DNA of 64,000 bases from Rotaria sp. Silwood1 (GCA_905250075.1 CAJNOP010000208.1:21682-85681), one strand, 5' to 3'; positions 50,885-62,927 are shown, counted from the first letter of the stretch. Numbers and translations: made by a program. The notes: generated by a model not told the origin, from the letters alone.

Positions 50885-51830
50885 TACTTCGTTTATGAGA
50901 ACTGTGATCATTCAAAATTAACAAGAAATTGTTATATTAACTGGAATCAGATAATTCGACAGCTAACAAGGTTAATACTGAAGGTTTTCGTTCAAAATTT
51001 TGCCAATATTACTATCGATCATATAATTGTCAAGTTAGTGTTCATCTTTCATCTCTCTTCATTTATGATCAAACATTTCTTTTAAAAAATACTCTCATTG
51101 TTCGAGTTCTTTTATTCTTGCATAAAATAAAGAAAAATAAATCATAGGAAGTAATGTCTATATATATGTTTATCGATGAATAAATAATCGTTCAAGAGAT
51201 TGTACATGTGTTGAGTAATTCACGCATTGCTTTTTGTTGTCGTTCACGTTGATATATAGCTGTTAATTGAGCCATCGGTTGTGTATAGTATTTATTCAAC
51301 CATTGTGGTCGATAAGCCATAATTTTCTTTACTCGTCTTGTTCGACCAGCAACAACAATCGAGTTAACTACCATTAAACTTCGTTGTACTTCACCTAAAT
51401 CGTATATTCGATTGAGTGATGTACCACACATCTTTCCATCTCGATCTTCAAGCATTACTTTATCAATGAAAATATCAGGATCAAGAGTAGCACAGAAGAC
51501 AAATAAGAGACGAATATCAGTATCAGTTAAATCATCGTAATTTCTATAATCACGAAGACGATTGAGATCGGATTCATCATATTCGATCAATGTACACATG
51601 CAATCCAAATAGTACATAAGTTTTGCTATGCTATTATCAGGCACTTTAACTCGCTGACTTGAACGAGCGATATCATATGTATTTAAATTGAAAAAAGCCA
51701 TGGTAGTTACAATAATAACAAGGTTTGATTTTGTGTTATTATCACTGGGCATTATTTTTCTATTTATACTCGGTAGAAGCGATTCTTGTTGGAATTTACC
51801 AAGTGAAAGATAAATAAAGGTACACTTCGT
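50885..51830 (-). repeat. Tandem duplication unit A
   Basis: The coding sequence at 51192-51752 plus about 300 bp of downstream and 80 bp of upstream DNA is repeated about 2,068 bp to the right (unit B, 52960-53895). Shared flanking blocks include AATACTGAAG-TTTTCGTTCAAAATT and the TATACTCG-TAGAA upstream segment. Non-coding flanks have diverged more and carry small indels. Confidence 0.8.
51192..51752 (-). CDS. Unknown protein, possibly secreted, tandem copy A (186 aa)
   Basis: Single-exon frame from ATG 51752 (MPSDNN). The N-terminus has a Lys followed by a hydrophobic stretch (LVIIVTTMAFF), so it could be a signal peptide or anchor, though it is short. The rest is a compact, charged, probably alpha-helical domain with scattered Cys (DCMCTL, FCATL, KMCGTS, NTCTIS). 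I recognise no family. It is 93 percent identical to copy B (13 substitutions in 186, no indels), while the surrounding non-coding sequence differs more, which suggests purifying selection on the protein. A TATAAATA lies 10 nt before the ATG in both copies, too close to be the TATA box for this start. The next in-frame Met (MAFFNL, residue 18) is an alternative start that would remove the hydrophobic stretch. Confidence 0.65.
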   Translation of the reverse strand: MPSDNNTKSNLVIIVTTMAFFNLNTYDIARSSQRVKVPDNSIAKLMYYLDCMCTLIEYDESDLNRLRDYRNYDDLTDTDIRLLFVFCATLDPDIFIDKVMLEDRDGKMCGTSLNRIYDLGEVQRSLMVVNSIVVAGRTRRVKKIMAYRPQWLNKYYTQPMAQLTAIYQRERQQKAMRELLNTCTIS

Positions 51831-51839
51831 TTGTTTTTG

Positions 51840-52955
51840 TCATTATGGCGTAATCTAATTAACTAAGTCAGTCATTTTTTTCTCATCAATGATACATTAA
51901 ATAATATCTACCTGGCAAACGTCGATTTATTTTTTTTTCCAACCTTCCAACATGATAAGAATATAATCTTGAACAGTTACGAAAAGTTGGAATTTTCATA
52001 AAAATACAAAATAGCACTGTGACAAAAATTAATGTAGGAAGGTAGTGAAACTATCGTGTGTATCAACATCGTTCTGTGATAAACATTACAAATTTCTGTG
52101 GAATTAACAACTGCACTTGTACACGATGATTTTGAATAATTTTGAATTGGAACAAAAATGTCGATTGTATGTCACCGTTATTTCTCAAGATACTTAGTGG
52201 ATTAAGAGCTAGCATTCATAAATTTAAAGTGAAGTCTATGATGCACAAACAACCAAACTTATCTGTGTGCTACATTCAAGAATAGTCTAGAACATAGATC
52301 GTCTTTAGAAGCTCAAATGATGAAGTTAACATGTTCGGTAATCTTACATGTGCAATCTTATTATGGAAGAAAGTGTCACCTTAATATACCTATCCGAAAA
52401 ACTTTCAATGGCACTTACGAAAGTATTTAACCCGAATGTACATCGCAATGTTGCTCTTCTCGAAACTTTCAATACGCCTAAAATGGCCTGAAAACATATA
52501 TAGTCTCTCTATTTACCAGAATACCTGATTCAGGTGTACGTGTATGAATGAATAAATAGCAAACTGACGTACTTCTTTTGATGATATCATTCGGACTGTA
52601 ACCATCTTGGAGACCTAATGAATTTCTACTATAATATAATAAATGAATTTCGAATTCGAATTATTTGTCGCAAATAGTCGATCAATGTCAATGGCATCGA
52701 TGCTTTTCTTTATGTTAGTTGAATAGAAATTATATTTTTGTATGTATAACAACTTTTTTCTAACTGTCCAAATAAAATCAATCGAAAAAGACTGAACTGA
52801 AGAGATATTTAAGTGAAAAAATGAACAGAACTAATAAAGGATATCAACACAAGTTTATCATTGAATCTTTCTATGAATTATTTTCTATTTTCTTTGTTAT
52901 TGATTTATTCATAGCCTTTGTTTTGAAATGACAAATGTTAGTTTCGAAATTTTCT
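51840..52955. other. Spacer between the tandem copies
   Basis: About 1.1 kb of AT-rich sequence lies between duplication units A and B. I see no gene, RNA or repeat in it. Confidence 0.6.
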
Positions 52956-52959
52956 GCCA

Positions 52960-53895
52960 AAGCAAGTCACTTCGTTTATCGGCGTAGTGATCACTCAAAA
53001 TCAACAAGAAATATTCATCTTAACTGTAATCGGATAATTCGAGAAATCACAAGGTTAATACTGAAGATTTTCGTTCAAAATTCTGTCAATATTACTATCG
53101 ATCATATCTATTGTCAAGTTAGTCTTCATCTATGATCAAACATTTCTTTTAAAAAATACTCTTATTTGTTCGAGTTCTTTTATTCTTGCATAAAATAAAG
53201 AAAAATAAATCATAGGAAGAAATGTCTATATATATGTTTATCAATGAATAAATAATCGTTCAAGAGATAGTACATGTGTTGAATAATTCACGTATTGCTT
53301 TTTGTTGTCGTTCACGTTGAAATATAGCTGTTAATTGAGCCATCGGTTGTGTATAGTATTTATTCAACCATTGTGGTCGATAAGCCATAATTTTCTTTAC
53401 TCGTCTTGTTCGACCAGCAACAACAATTGAGTTAACTACCATAAAACTTCGTTGTACTTCACCTAAATCGTATATTCGATTGAGTGATGAACCACACATC
53501 TTTCCATCTCGATCTTCAATCATTACTTTATCAATAAAAATATCAGGATCAAGAGTAGCACAGAAGACAAATAAGAGACGAATATCAGTATCAGTTAAAT
53601 CATCGTAATTTCTAAAATCACGAAGAGTATTGAGATTGGATTCATCATATTCGATCAATGTACACATGCAATCCAAATAGTACATAAGTTTTGCTATGCT
53701 ATTATCGGGCACATTAACTTGCCGACTTGAACGAGCGATGTCATATGTATTTAAATTGAAAAAAGCCATAGTAGTCACAATAATAACAAGATTTGATTTT
53801 ATGTTATTATCACTGGGCATTATTTTTCTATTTATACTCGATAGAAACGATTCTTGTTGGAATTTACCAGGTGAAAGATAAATAAAGACACGCCC
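52960..53895 (-). repeat. Tandem duplication unit B
   Basis: Second copy of the unit described at 50885-51830, in the same orientation. It includes the coding sequence at 53260-53820 and its flanks. Confidence 0.8.
53260..53820 (-). CDS. Unknown protein, possibly secreted, tandem copy B (186 aa)
   Basis: Paralog of the protein at 51192-51752, same length, with conservative differences such as Tyr/Phe, Leu/Ile and Leu/Phe exchanges. The frame is open further upstream to an ATG at 53898 that would add 26 residues. Copy A has the same upstream frame but no ATG before a stop, so I take the shared MPSDNN (ATG 53820) as the start. Substitutions avoid the Cys positions and the central DPDIFIDKVM region. 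Function unknown. Confidence 0.65.
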   Translation of the reverse strand: MPSDNNIKSNLVIIVTTMAFFNLNTYDIARSSRQVNVPDNSIAKLMYYLDCMCTLIEYDESNLNTLRDFRNYDDLTDTDIRLLFVFCATLDPDIFIDKVMIEDRDGKMCGSSLNRIYDLGEVQRSFMVVNSIVVAGRTRRVKKIMAYRPQWLNKYYTQPMAQLTAIFQRERQQKAIRELFNTCTIS

Positions 53896-56800
53896 CATTA
53901 GTTTTTGTAATTATGATGCAATACTATTCAGTGAGTCAGTTCCTTAATTCATCATCGAAAGCGTAAACAAAACATAGATGATCAAATATTAATAAACTAA
54001 TTTATCTTAAAACTTTCTTGTAAGTAGAAAAAGAAAATCATTGATACTTAGAATCTATAGCGAAATACATATATTCTTTTCATCACAAGAAGTGTGTAAG
54101 ACATCAAATTGAAATAATTATATCTCGTCATAGAAGAGAGCTAGAAGATTACAAGCAATATTTCAGATTTGCTTTGAAGTCTATTAGAAATAATTTATTA
54201 TTGGTGATGAATATTGTCCGGATATATATATGGAATCAATTATATCTTAAATAAATGGTAAATAAATATATAATTAATTTATTGCGATGCAAATTATTTG
54301 ACAAAAATATAAATAACATCAGGCTTATCTTCCTAAAAGTTATATATAGAATATAACTTATTTTTTACTATTAGTAATCAGTCATTTTGAAAAACATGTG
54401 TCGTCATTTTTAAATGATGAAATTATACAGAGAACGTCATTCTTGAATTAATTATTCTTTAAAGAAAATAAAGTTTTATCAATGTTTATAAAGTTCAACT
54501 AGATAATAGATTCTATTCAATATTTAGTCATAAATCTATTTTAACAGTTTCAAATCAATTATATAAATTTTGGTCTTTCTTTTCAAAAGATCAATTACTT
54601 GATACTTTACTCATGTTCAGCATATAAAGGATAGTCAACTTTTTAGTTTATAACTAATTACTTGATCAACATTTTTAAATTTAAAATTTTTTATTTCATA
54701 TGTTATAGATATGTAGATTATTTGTATATGAATATTATTTTTCACTAGAAATTTTTAATGCATTACAAGTGTATTCTATCAATACTTTTTAAATTTTAGT
54801 TATGAATATTGTAATGATGGATAAATTCACAATATAAAACATTTCAGTAATAATTCAATAACACCAAGGTTTTCGAAGTACTAGAGAATATGAAAAGAGT
54901 AACTTTAATACTTAATTTTGATGAAATTAAGATAAATTTTTTCTACCAGTTTTTCTATTGTATTTAGGTCATTATGATTAGAAAGTAAACATGTTTTTCT
55001 CGTTAGTATTATTCATTCGATCGATAAAATTATGTTTTTTTTATTAGACAATTCTGTAGTTCTACTGTCCTGTCTGAAGATGTGCAGAATTAAATATCTT
55101 TTACTTCTGGTCCTAATGATGTATTTTCCATGATTTTCGATTCCGTTGATTTTAATTTTTCAGATACTGGCTGAGTAATTCTAGCTATGGTTGAAAGCAA
55201 AAATGAAGTATGAAGTATGAGGCATTTCTATTAGATCTAAAATATTCTGTTGTTGTTGAATATAAATTTTTATTGATCTACTCTTCTAAATTTTGTTTTT
55301 AACTCTATGTTTATAAAATAGTTCACCCAAAACCATAGAACATTTAACTACCATCTTTAGTTTTAGAAGGATAACTACTATATCAAAGTACTCATTTATG
55401 GTACTGTTTTTGATTATTATTATTATTATTCAGAATAACTGACACGTATCAGTCGTTAACATTAAGATGAGGGAAAAAATGCTCATGAAGGTCTATTAAA
55501 TGACGTATACGATGTTTCTTAATGTGTATAAGAGTATATATGCTATTTATTTTTAATTTCAAGTGACGTCGACATATCTATATCATGAATGTATGAATTT
55601 GGAGAAACAAAGAAACATTGATAGAATTAATTATTTATAAATGCGACTTCTTCATTTTATAAACCATATTCACAATATAAGTGTAAATACAATAAAATAT
55701 TCAATTATAAATTTTTCTTTAGCATTGAACTAATGCGTAAAAGTTCCTATGGATTGACAGTAATGTTATACTGATATTCTTATGTTAAACTTTAAAATTT
55801 AGTTAATAATACCATATAACTTTTGACAAAATACACTATAGACTTCCAATTCATGTAGATCAAAATAAACTGATTTTCTCTCTTTCATTTCTTATAATAC
55901 TTAAATGATTTTCGGTCAGTTATTTAAATATCATATCTGATAAATATAATTGTGAACAAGTTTTGAATTCTTTTTCAGTCAATAATTGTATACCATGTAA
56001 TGATTAATAAATAAATGAATAGAATCATTGCACGGATTTTGTTCTATATTTTTATCGTTATTTAGATATATCTCAATATAATTCATCGTTTCTTTTTCAT
56101 TCATATACAATTTTATCTACTCAGAAGTGGGTGTCTGTGAGTCGAGTTATGGATACCAGTGTGAGTACGAGTATGAATATAGATGTCAGTGAAGAGATGA
56201 CGCAGATCCACAGCAACAGTCACAACGAAACCTACTTATCGAGTAGATTTTCTTTACTCGGACAATCCTTATGTTATGTCCTTTAAATTTTTGTTCAAGC
56301 GGGGTCATTTAATATGGTGGCCGTTCTACATGAGGACGATTTTATGAATTGGCTTCGCTCAAAACTTTGTCTTGCAAAGTTATAGTTCCTTCTCTGCAAT
56401 TTTACTCTGCCATGTGCGCTCATTGAAATTTTTTAGAATTTTATAAACATATTTCATACAGTTACATAATTAATACAAACACAAGCTTGCAAAAAGGCAT
56501 CAGACTATATGCTTTGTCACATTTAAGGAATCATTTCAAAGACTCAACTTTTTTTGGCATATTTCATGTTCGAATGATTTTGGCTTAACGTGTAATCGGT
56601 AGACGAAATGATACTCTACGTATTGGAGTAAATTTTCTTGTAAAATGACGTCGGTCTACAAGTTAACACTCATTTTGGTCCCTTATATCTATCGTTTTTA
56701 GATCTCTGAGGATTTTGCAAAACTAAAGTTGTAGTATATTTCTAATTTCTGTAGTGATTAATCAAATTATTCTCTTACATTTGACTATTATAAAAGAATG

Positions 56801-57070
56801 ACTCGAACATCAACGAAATTTCATGGTTTTAAGATGAGACCGAATGAAGAATGGAAAAAAAAGAAGCCTTTGGTTCTATCAAAAACTGTTGTCTAGAAAA
56901 TTTGGCTATATGCGTTCAATGAAATGCATTTGATGATAAATAAATTTATAATTCTTTTCAAGTGCATTGAACTCGTGAGAATATAACATGCCATTTAATT
57001 GTGACCCAGAAATATCCGTTCATGTCCTCATCATTGTTCCTTGAAGGTAAGAATGATGACTAGGTTTATA
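53896..57070. other. Non-coding AT-rich region
   Basis: No open frame with coding character. A short TTA/ATT trinucleotide run lies near 55412-55430. The stretch 56,100-56,400 is less AT-rich but shows no gene. I cannot identify promoters or RNA genes here. Confidence 0.65.
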
Positions 57071-58541
57071 TTACGAGCTATTGTCAGCTGCATTATGATC
57101 GACTTGTTTTGTCTCACTTTGAGTAATTTCATCAGTATTACTCTTCTCGGGTCCAAGTAAAATTATAATCAGTAGATAGCAGTAGGTACTAGCTAAGAAG
57201 ATACCCATGACTTTACCATAGTCGTATTGGTGCTTATTAGTGGTATTACCAGATGTTTGTAATGGAAAATGCTGTCCAGCAGTCGCTTCGATAGTCGATG
57301 AGGCTGATGAGATGAGGTTGCCTAATTGATAAGAAGTACCGACTACGAACGAGCGAAATTGTAGCGGTGCCAGTTCCATAAGATGAACAGGCACAACGCC
57401 CCAAGCACCTTGCACACACATTTGCTGAAAAAATGCGCCAGCCATAATGAACATGTTATGTGGAAGTAGATAGGCTGGAATGAGAGCAGCACCAACGATA
57501 AGAACAACGATGATTGACAATCGCCGACCGAAGAAACTTGAAAAGTATCCAATCAGCGTGCCACCAAAGAGAGCACCACAGTTACCTACAACTATGGTGA
57601 TAGTGACGAGCCTGTGCGAGAACATAAGCTGAGAAGCGAGAAATGTCGGATACAAGTCTTGACTACCATGTGATAAAAAGTTGAAACCAGCCATCATTAA
57701 TACAAGATATGTGAAAATTGGCCAATGCTGAGCCAGCACAGGACGAATAGAGCCAAGGAATGCGCTCACTGCGGATACTTGATGATCAGCTATAATGAGA
57801 AATTTCAGCATATCATCGGAGTTTTAAGTTCTAGCTAAATTTACCTGTAGCTGCATTCGTTTTGCGTGCCTCTTTGACAGAGAGAAATGTTCGTGTCTCG
57901 GGTAAGAAGATGCGCCAAATTGCAATCAGCAATGGAGGACAACCTCCAAACCAAAATAGGGCTCGCCATCCATACTTTTGATTATTCGTAATTGCCAGAT
58001 TCAAGGCAGCGGCAAGTAAATAGCCAAGTGCATAGCCCTGTTGTAACAAGCCTGATAGAAGGCCACGTGTAGCGATCGGAGCATCTTCAAGCGCTGTAGC
58101 AGCACAATTACCATAGATACCGCCCATAGCTATTCCGAAAAGAGCACGAACACCAATAAATTGTGCGTATGTACTACAGAAGCCTGTGCAAATTTCGACT
58201 ATGGCATAAAAAACAATATTTACGATGAATGGCCATTTACGTCCGAATCGATCACCGGCGATTCCAAAAATAATGGCGCCTATAGAACGAAACATTAATG
58301 TCACTGTAATGCCCCAAGTAATGTCTGATGGTAATTTATTATATGTAGTTGCAATTTCGATGACAGTAAGAGTAACAGAGAAGAAATCAAAAGCATCAAA
58401 TGTCCATGCAAGCAGAGCGACGAGAAAAAAGGCAATCTGTTGACGATTGAGCATACGAAGAAGAGTAATGGGATTTTCTGGTACGATCAAAGGAGGAACA
58501 AGGCTTGTGAATCGACTAATAAGATATTTCAAAATAATCAT
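57071..58541 (-). CDS. Jen1-type monocarboxylate:H+ symporter, MFS (471 aa)
   Basis: Two exons, 58541-57845 and 57789-57071, with a 55-bp GT-AG intron (CTACAG/GTAAAT ... CATTATAG/CTGATC). The join reads NAAT-A-DHQVSAV. The ATG at 58541 is used; a GTG seven codons upstream is not needed. The protein has about 12 hydrophobic segments, the MFS loop GDRFGRKWP after TM2, and FGIAMGGIYGNCAATALEDA. In the second half, NFLSHGSQDLYPT matches the Jen family signature N-x-x-S-H-x-S-Q-D-x-x-x-T, which lies in the substrate path of yeast Jen1 (lactate, pyruvate, acetate uptake). It therefore probably carries short carboxylates across the plasma membrane. The length is slightly below fungal Jen1 because the tails are short. 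The Jen family is known mainly from fungi, so the gene is a strong candidate for horizontal transfer that later gained a small intron and host-like base composition. Confidence 0.88.
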
Positions 58542-58543
58542 AG

Positions 58544-58557
58544 CTGTCAAAAAAAGT
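58544..58557 (-). promoter_or_regulatory. Acceptor-like site before the Jen1-type gene
   Basis: Minus-strand CTTTTTTTGACAG ends 2 nt before the ATG at 58541. The tract is strong and its position suits either a spliced-leader acceptor or a 5' non-coding exon upstream. Confidence 0.35.
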
Positions 58558-61500
58558 TTCACGCTGAAGCTATTTTTGAGTTGATGTAAGGATGATATCT
58601 ATAACGAATAGAAAGATCGTTCTGTTTCGATCAAAACATGGGCTAACTCAAGCATGAATATCAGTTGATGACATCGTCCAATTTCGATTGATGCATTGAC
58701 TAATGCAAGCATGAATATCTGTCCATTACATCTCACCATTTTTTTCACATTAGTGAGAAAATTATCAAAACTATAGAAATATCATTTTCCAATTAGTTAA
58801 AAATTAATTTAAGTTTGACAATAAACATAAACTATCATGATTTATATTTGTTCTAAATATACATGATACAAAATTTAATTTGTTTAAAATATATAATTTT
58901 ATTTAACTTGTAATTTATTAACTTCAAGTAAGTTGTATTTATTTTTAAATTTTATTAATGAAAAAAATAATTTAAATTTGTTTTAAGTTAATAGAAAAAC
59001 GATACCCCTATCTGTCTATTACATCTTTCCGTTTTGTGTCATTTAAATGAGACAATTATCAAAACAACATCTTCGTCTTTTTTTGCAACACATGTTTGAT
59101 TTTCATTGCTTCTTTCTGTCTATACAAAAAGAATATGACACAGGAACAAGAATACTTTAAACTTGTATAACCGCGGCAAAATGATCAGAGTTTCTCAATG
59201 GTATATTCAGATTTCACTCAACACTCGACGATATCCCACTAGCGCTTTATCGAAGATTGGGTAGTTATGAGCGATTCACTTTTTCATTGGGTAATTACTA
59301 CTTCAATGTGTCTTGTTTGCTGTATGTACTAGACTAATTAGAATTTCGTCACTTCTATTCTCTCTTTGTTGTCTTTTAAAACAACTCTTATCTATTAGAC
59401 GATTGTAAAAAACTGAACTTATGTATCCTAGACGTTAATTGAACTTTCTGAATTGTGAGAACATAAAAAGACAACTTAAAGGAATGATTTCTGCAAGGTT
59501 TGAATATTCCAAGATGAAACTGTCGATGAAAACTGTATAGATATTTCAGGCATAGTTGATTGCCGGAACAAAAGCAAATAAAATTTTTCGCTAGCGAGAA
59601 GAAAGTTCGTTTCAAAATCATTATATATTTTGGAACTATTATTCAGCGAACATTTTTTCCAAGCAAGAAAAATCTTCACTTCCATGATGAAAGAATGATT
59701 ATGCTAGTTACTATATGTGGCTGGGTCATTGAGACCTGTGAGGTTCAAGCTTCACCAAGACCTCGACATGACATCGTGAAAACTTGTGATTCATAGGTTT
59801 TGGGGAGACCACTCTTCCGATCTTAGGAAGTCCATATTTGTTCTAAATCTTGGGATTTTCTTTTATTCGATAGTCTGAGACCAGAATGAGCACTGTAAGA
59901 ATGTATATTTCCCTTTCTAGTAAGTCAACTACCATATATGTAATACTTGAAACTTGAATTCAAGTATTCAACTATTCAAGTTTTCAACAATTCAAATTTT
60001 CACGTGTCCAGTATTCTGCGGATATTCAGTGAGGAGGCACTTTCCTCATCTAGCACACCTTTTATTTCAGAGTCGCGACCCATGTACGTCTTTGTGTACA
60101 CCTTTATTCCTATTCAGTGCTGCAGGGTAGCTCAAGCTTCTCACATACTTCTTGTAGCATTCCAGATAATATCTGAAGCATTTCAACCAAAACGTGTAAC
60201 ATCCCTGAGGATGCTTGTAATATCCTACGTAATACTGACAGCATTCTAGAGAACTCTGTAGCATTCCAGACAATACTTGTCGATATTAAGTGATTCTGGT
60301 AGCATTTTAGGCGTTGACTGATTGAACACTTGAATAGTTGAATACTTGAACTCAACTTTCAAGTTTAACACTAATGAGACATTTTCCTTACTAGGCCATT
60401 TGTCACAATTATAATGTATTTTAACTTCTTCGTTAAATAGTTTATGTTTGCAGGTTTTTCACTGTGTTCGTCCAATGCATCAGGTAACAGTTGAACTCAA
60501 ATTTAGTTAGAAAATAGGTGATGATAACGGCAGTGTATACCTTCATTTTTTCGTCATTTGTCATGTGTGCAGATTTAAATAAGAGTTGCATTCTCTCTTT
60601 TCACAAAAGTCATTACTATTGATTTTGAAGCAGTCAATTCAGTTTTGATGTGAATTGATTAGCAACCGTGTCTTCCATGCGATGAGAAAATATCGAAACC
60701 AGCGGTTAACTCCGGTTTTTATATTCAATGTTTTTCAACATATAACTACACGAACATTTTTAAACTGGGGAAAAAAATGTTAGATCGGATTATTTATTAA
60801 AAAAGGGCACCACAAAAATAGTCATTCGTTAGAAGATGTAATCAATAGAAGAAAAACTATGGCTCTATCTAAGATAATATGCTGTAGCATATTACAATCG
60901 ATCTTTCCAAGACGGAAAATATCAAGATTATAGATAAATTTAAAAAAAACTTGATAGAAAAATGAGTACACCAGTCGAACGGTTAGTTTTGATACAAAAT
61001 TGACAGCATATAATAATAATGATAGATGATACCATCAATTTTCAATAAAGTTAGGCGAAAGAAATAGATGAAGAAAATTTAATCTGTTCATTTGTTTTTT
61101 GATCAAACACTCATTTTTGAAACACGATATTCAACAAGCTTTATCACTTGTTTTGGATCTTTATTTGTGCAAAATGAACATGAATGACTTCAGTTACCCA
61201 ACCGTGAAAATTAAGAATGATTGTCTTTAATGTAAATCTTCTAATTTATTTAGAAATGCTTATAATCATCTTTCTTCTCTATGTGTATTTTGACACTTTT
61301 TATGAAATTACAATTCATTTGATAATGAGAAAAGTAATATTGAAAGAAAAGACAAAAGAAGTCTATCAAAATTAACAAGATATTTTTTGATACTATTAAA
61401 GATTGTGAAGATCTGATAGTACATCTCATACAAATATACAAGCAGCAAGAATAAGAAATGAATATGAGTCGATTAATCTTGACAAGTTTGGAAACTAGAA

Positions 61501-61887
61501 TTTTTTTTCTTGATTTCTGCTTTAGTTGAGATAATGTGTATTCATATCATATTTCTGTTATATACCTAATTAAACAATGAGTTGAAAAAGATCACATTTT
61601 GTATAGGCAAAATATTTAGAACTGGTATATTTTTACAGATATCGATTGTTTTATATATAGTTTCAAACTTAGACAAACTGTCATAAAGAAATGATATAAA
61701 AATGTATTTATCATTGATCTGACTAACAATAAAAAAAAAATTAATTTTTCATGGACAAAAAAAAAACACCATGTATAATTTGCCAATATTTATCACATTA
61801 TATTAGTCGTTGTTATCTTTTGCGAATACTCTTTAGAAAAAAAAAAAAAAGAAAGTTATTGAAAAATAAAATTATAAATTATTTTAT
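58558..61887. other. Non-coding region between the transporter and the AKAP-like gene
   Basis: About 3.3 kb. Near 58700-58780 and 59000-59070 there are diverged direct repeats (TATCTGTCCATTACATCT / TATCTGTCTATTACATCT, followed by GAGA-AAATTATCAAAAC). An imperfect hairpin lies at about 59578-59672. A MITE-like unit with a minisatellite lies at 59945-60365. The rest shows nothing I can name. Confidence 0.6.
59945..60365. mobile_element. Short inverted-repeat element enclosing a 22-bp minisatellite
   Basis: The left end (AAACTTGAATTCAAGTATTC, then AACTATTCAAG) matches the reverse complement of the right end near 60318-60365 over about 45 bp. Between the ends, about 60145-60300 holds roughly six degenerate units of 22-24 bp of the form GTAGCATTCCAGANAATACT. 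Open frames on both strands here reflect this repeat. It resembles a MITE that has captured or grown a tandem repeat. Confidence 0.55.
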
Positions 61888-62902
61888 TTACTGTCTTAAT
61901 TCATTGAACGAATCAAAATAAATTTGTTGAGCAATATTATTCACAAGAGAATTAATTAATTCTTCATTGGAACTAGTATTATGTGTTAATGATCGAAATA
62001 TTGATTGTGAATTATATCGATTTTGATTGAATAAACTTGTTTCTTCTTGTTCATTATATTCTAATTGTATTGAATTTTTCTTTATTTTTCGGAAATACTT
62101 TTCATTATCATCTAACGTTGTTCTAGAATATATTTCATTATTTGCAATAGTTGATAAAGCATTGGTTATAATATATTCAGTAAAACGATTTGAGAAATGT
62201 TCAATATCGTATGAAGAAATTTTTTCTATTGCTTGTTCAATAGTTGAATGAATAAATTGATTAATATATGAATTTATATCTTGAAGAATTTCCATAGATA
62301 CATAGGATGAAGAACATTGTGAAAGTTCATTTCTGTTAGTTAAATTTTGATAATCAATCTATTTAAAAATAAAAAAAACATTAAGAAATATTTCCAAATA
62401 AGAAAAAAATATAATGAGTATTATTTAAGCATACCTGAAGCAAAGCAATTTGAATAGTATGTTCAACAAATTGATTGGCAAAATTTTGTTTATCAATTAA
62501 ATTATGTTGTTGTTTATTGATTTTGGTTAAGCAAGGTTTATTAAGACTGAATGAATATTGTACATCAAAAGGTCTATTCGATCTAGTACTACTTGTAGTT
62601 CGTGATATTCGACATCGAGTTTGATTTGTTTGTTGATAAGATAATAGACGTGTTTGATAATGAACAAAATCATTTTTTGTTGCCGGTAAAGAACAACGTG
62701 GAATAGTATGATGAAATGATACTTTACGATTATTTCTATTATTACTTGATGATCGACATCGTAATAGAATATTTGATTTTAATGTTCGATTTTCGGAAGA
62801 ATTTTGATATATTATTGAAGATATTTCTGTTAAATAATTCAATGCATTAGAAATTGCTTGTTGAACTTGTTTATTTGCTAAATTCAATACTTCTTGTTCC
62901 AT
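61888..62902 (-). CDS. AKAP-like protein with five repeated amphipathic helices (312 aa)
   Basis: Two exons, 62902-62435 and 62358-61888, joined in phase 0 (CTTCAG/GTATGC ... TTAAATAG/ATTGAT). Five segments share the layout x-N-x-h-h-x-x-h-h-x-x-A/S: ANKQVQQAISNA (9-20), ANQFVEHTIQIA (142-153), INQFIHSTIEQA (188-199), SNRFTEYIITNA (212-223) and VNNIAQQIYFDS (295-306). This is close to the consensus of PKA regulatory-subunit (RII D/D) binding helices in A-kinase anchoring proteins, with one off-consensus residue in most copies. The middle is basic and Ser/Arg-rich, probably disordered. If the reading is right it would anchor PKA or another RIIa-fold protein such as those of cilia. The family call is inference. 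AATAAA overlaps the stop codon. The ATG directly follows a splice acceptor, 68 bp after the release factor gene. Confidence 0.65.
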
Positions 62903-62927
62903 CTAGAAATAAAAAAAGAAAAAGAAA
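62903..62927 (-). promoter_or_regulatory. Putative spliced-leader acceptor in a 68-bp intercistronic spacer
   Basis: On the minus strand a long pyrimidine run ending in TTTATTTCTAG abuts the ATG at 62902 with no gap. The upstream release factor gene stops only 68 nt earlier, and an AATAAA sits about 12 nt before that stop. There is no room for a promoter and a normal 5' UTR. Spliced-leader trans-splicing has been described for bdelloid rotifers. If the organism is one, this is a likely two-gene transcript. Confidence 0.5.

Larger units (their letters stand above)
41395..51191. other. Ten-kilobase gene-free region
   Basis: I see no reading frame with coding character on either strand. Short frames here are AT-rich and unrelated to any family I know. 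Recognisable content is limited to two clusters of AACTCA-type repeats (45670-45812 and 48790-48915), a less AT-rich degenerate minisatellite near 49150-49390, a short CA run at about 49430, and a pair of diverged direct repeats near 50290-50345 and 50480-50550 (both ending AGAAAA-GAAAATTAAT). The 2.9 kb between the AACTCA clusters could be a decayed transposable element, but no terminal structure proves it. Confidence 0.65.

Noticed and set aside
53821..53898. 26-residue N-terminal extension of copy B (MGRVF start)
   Set aside because: Copy A lacks an ATG there and the shared start MPSDNN fits both copies.
59388..59796. Overlapping small frames on both strands
   Set aside because: They fall on an imperfect hairpin (59578-59672), so both strands look alike. 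No coding evidence.
60067..60355. Cys/Tyr-rich minus-strand frames resembling a small secreted repeat protein
   Set aside because: The periodicity comes from the 22-bp minisatellite. Frames are open in more than one register and have no start context.
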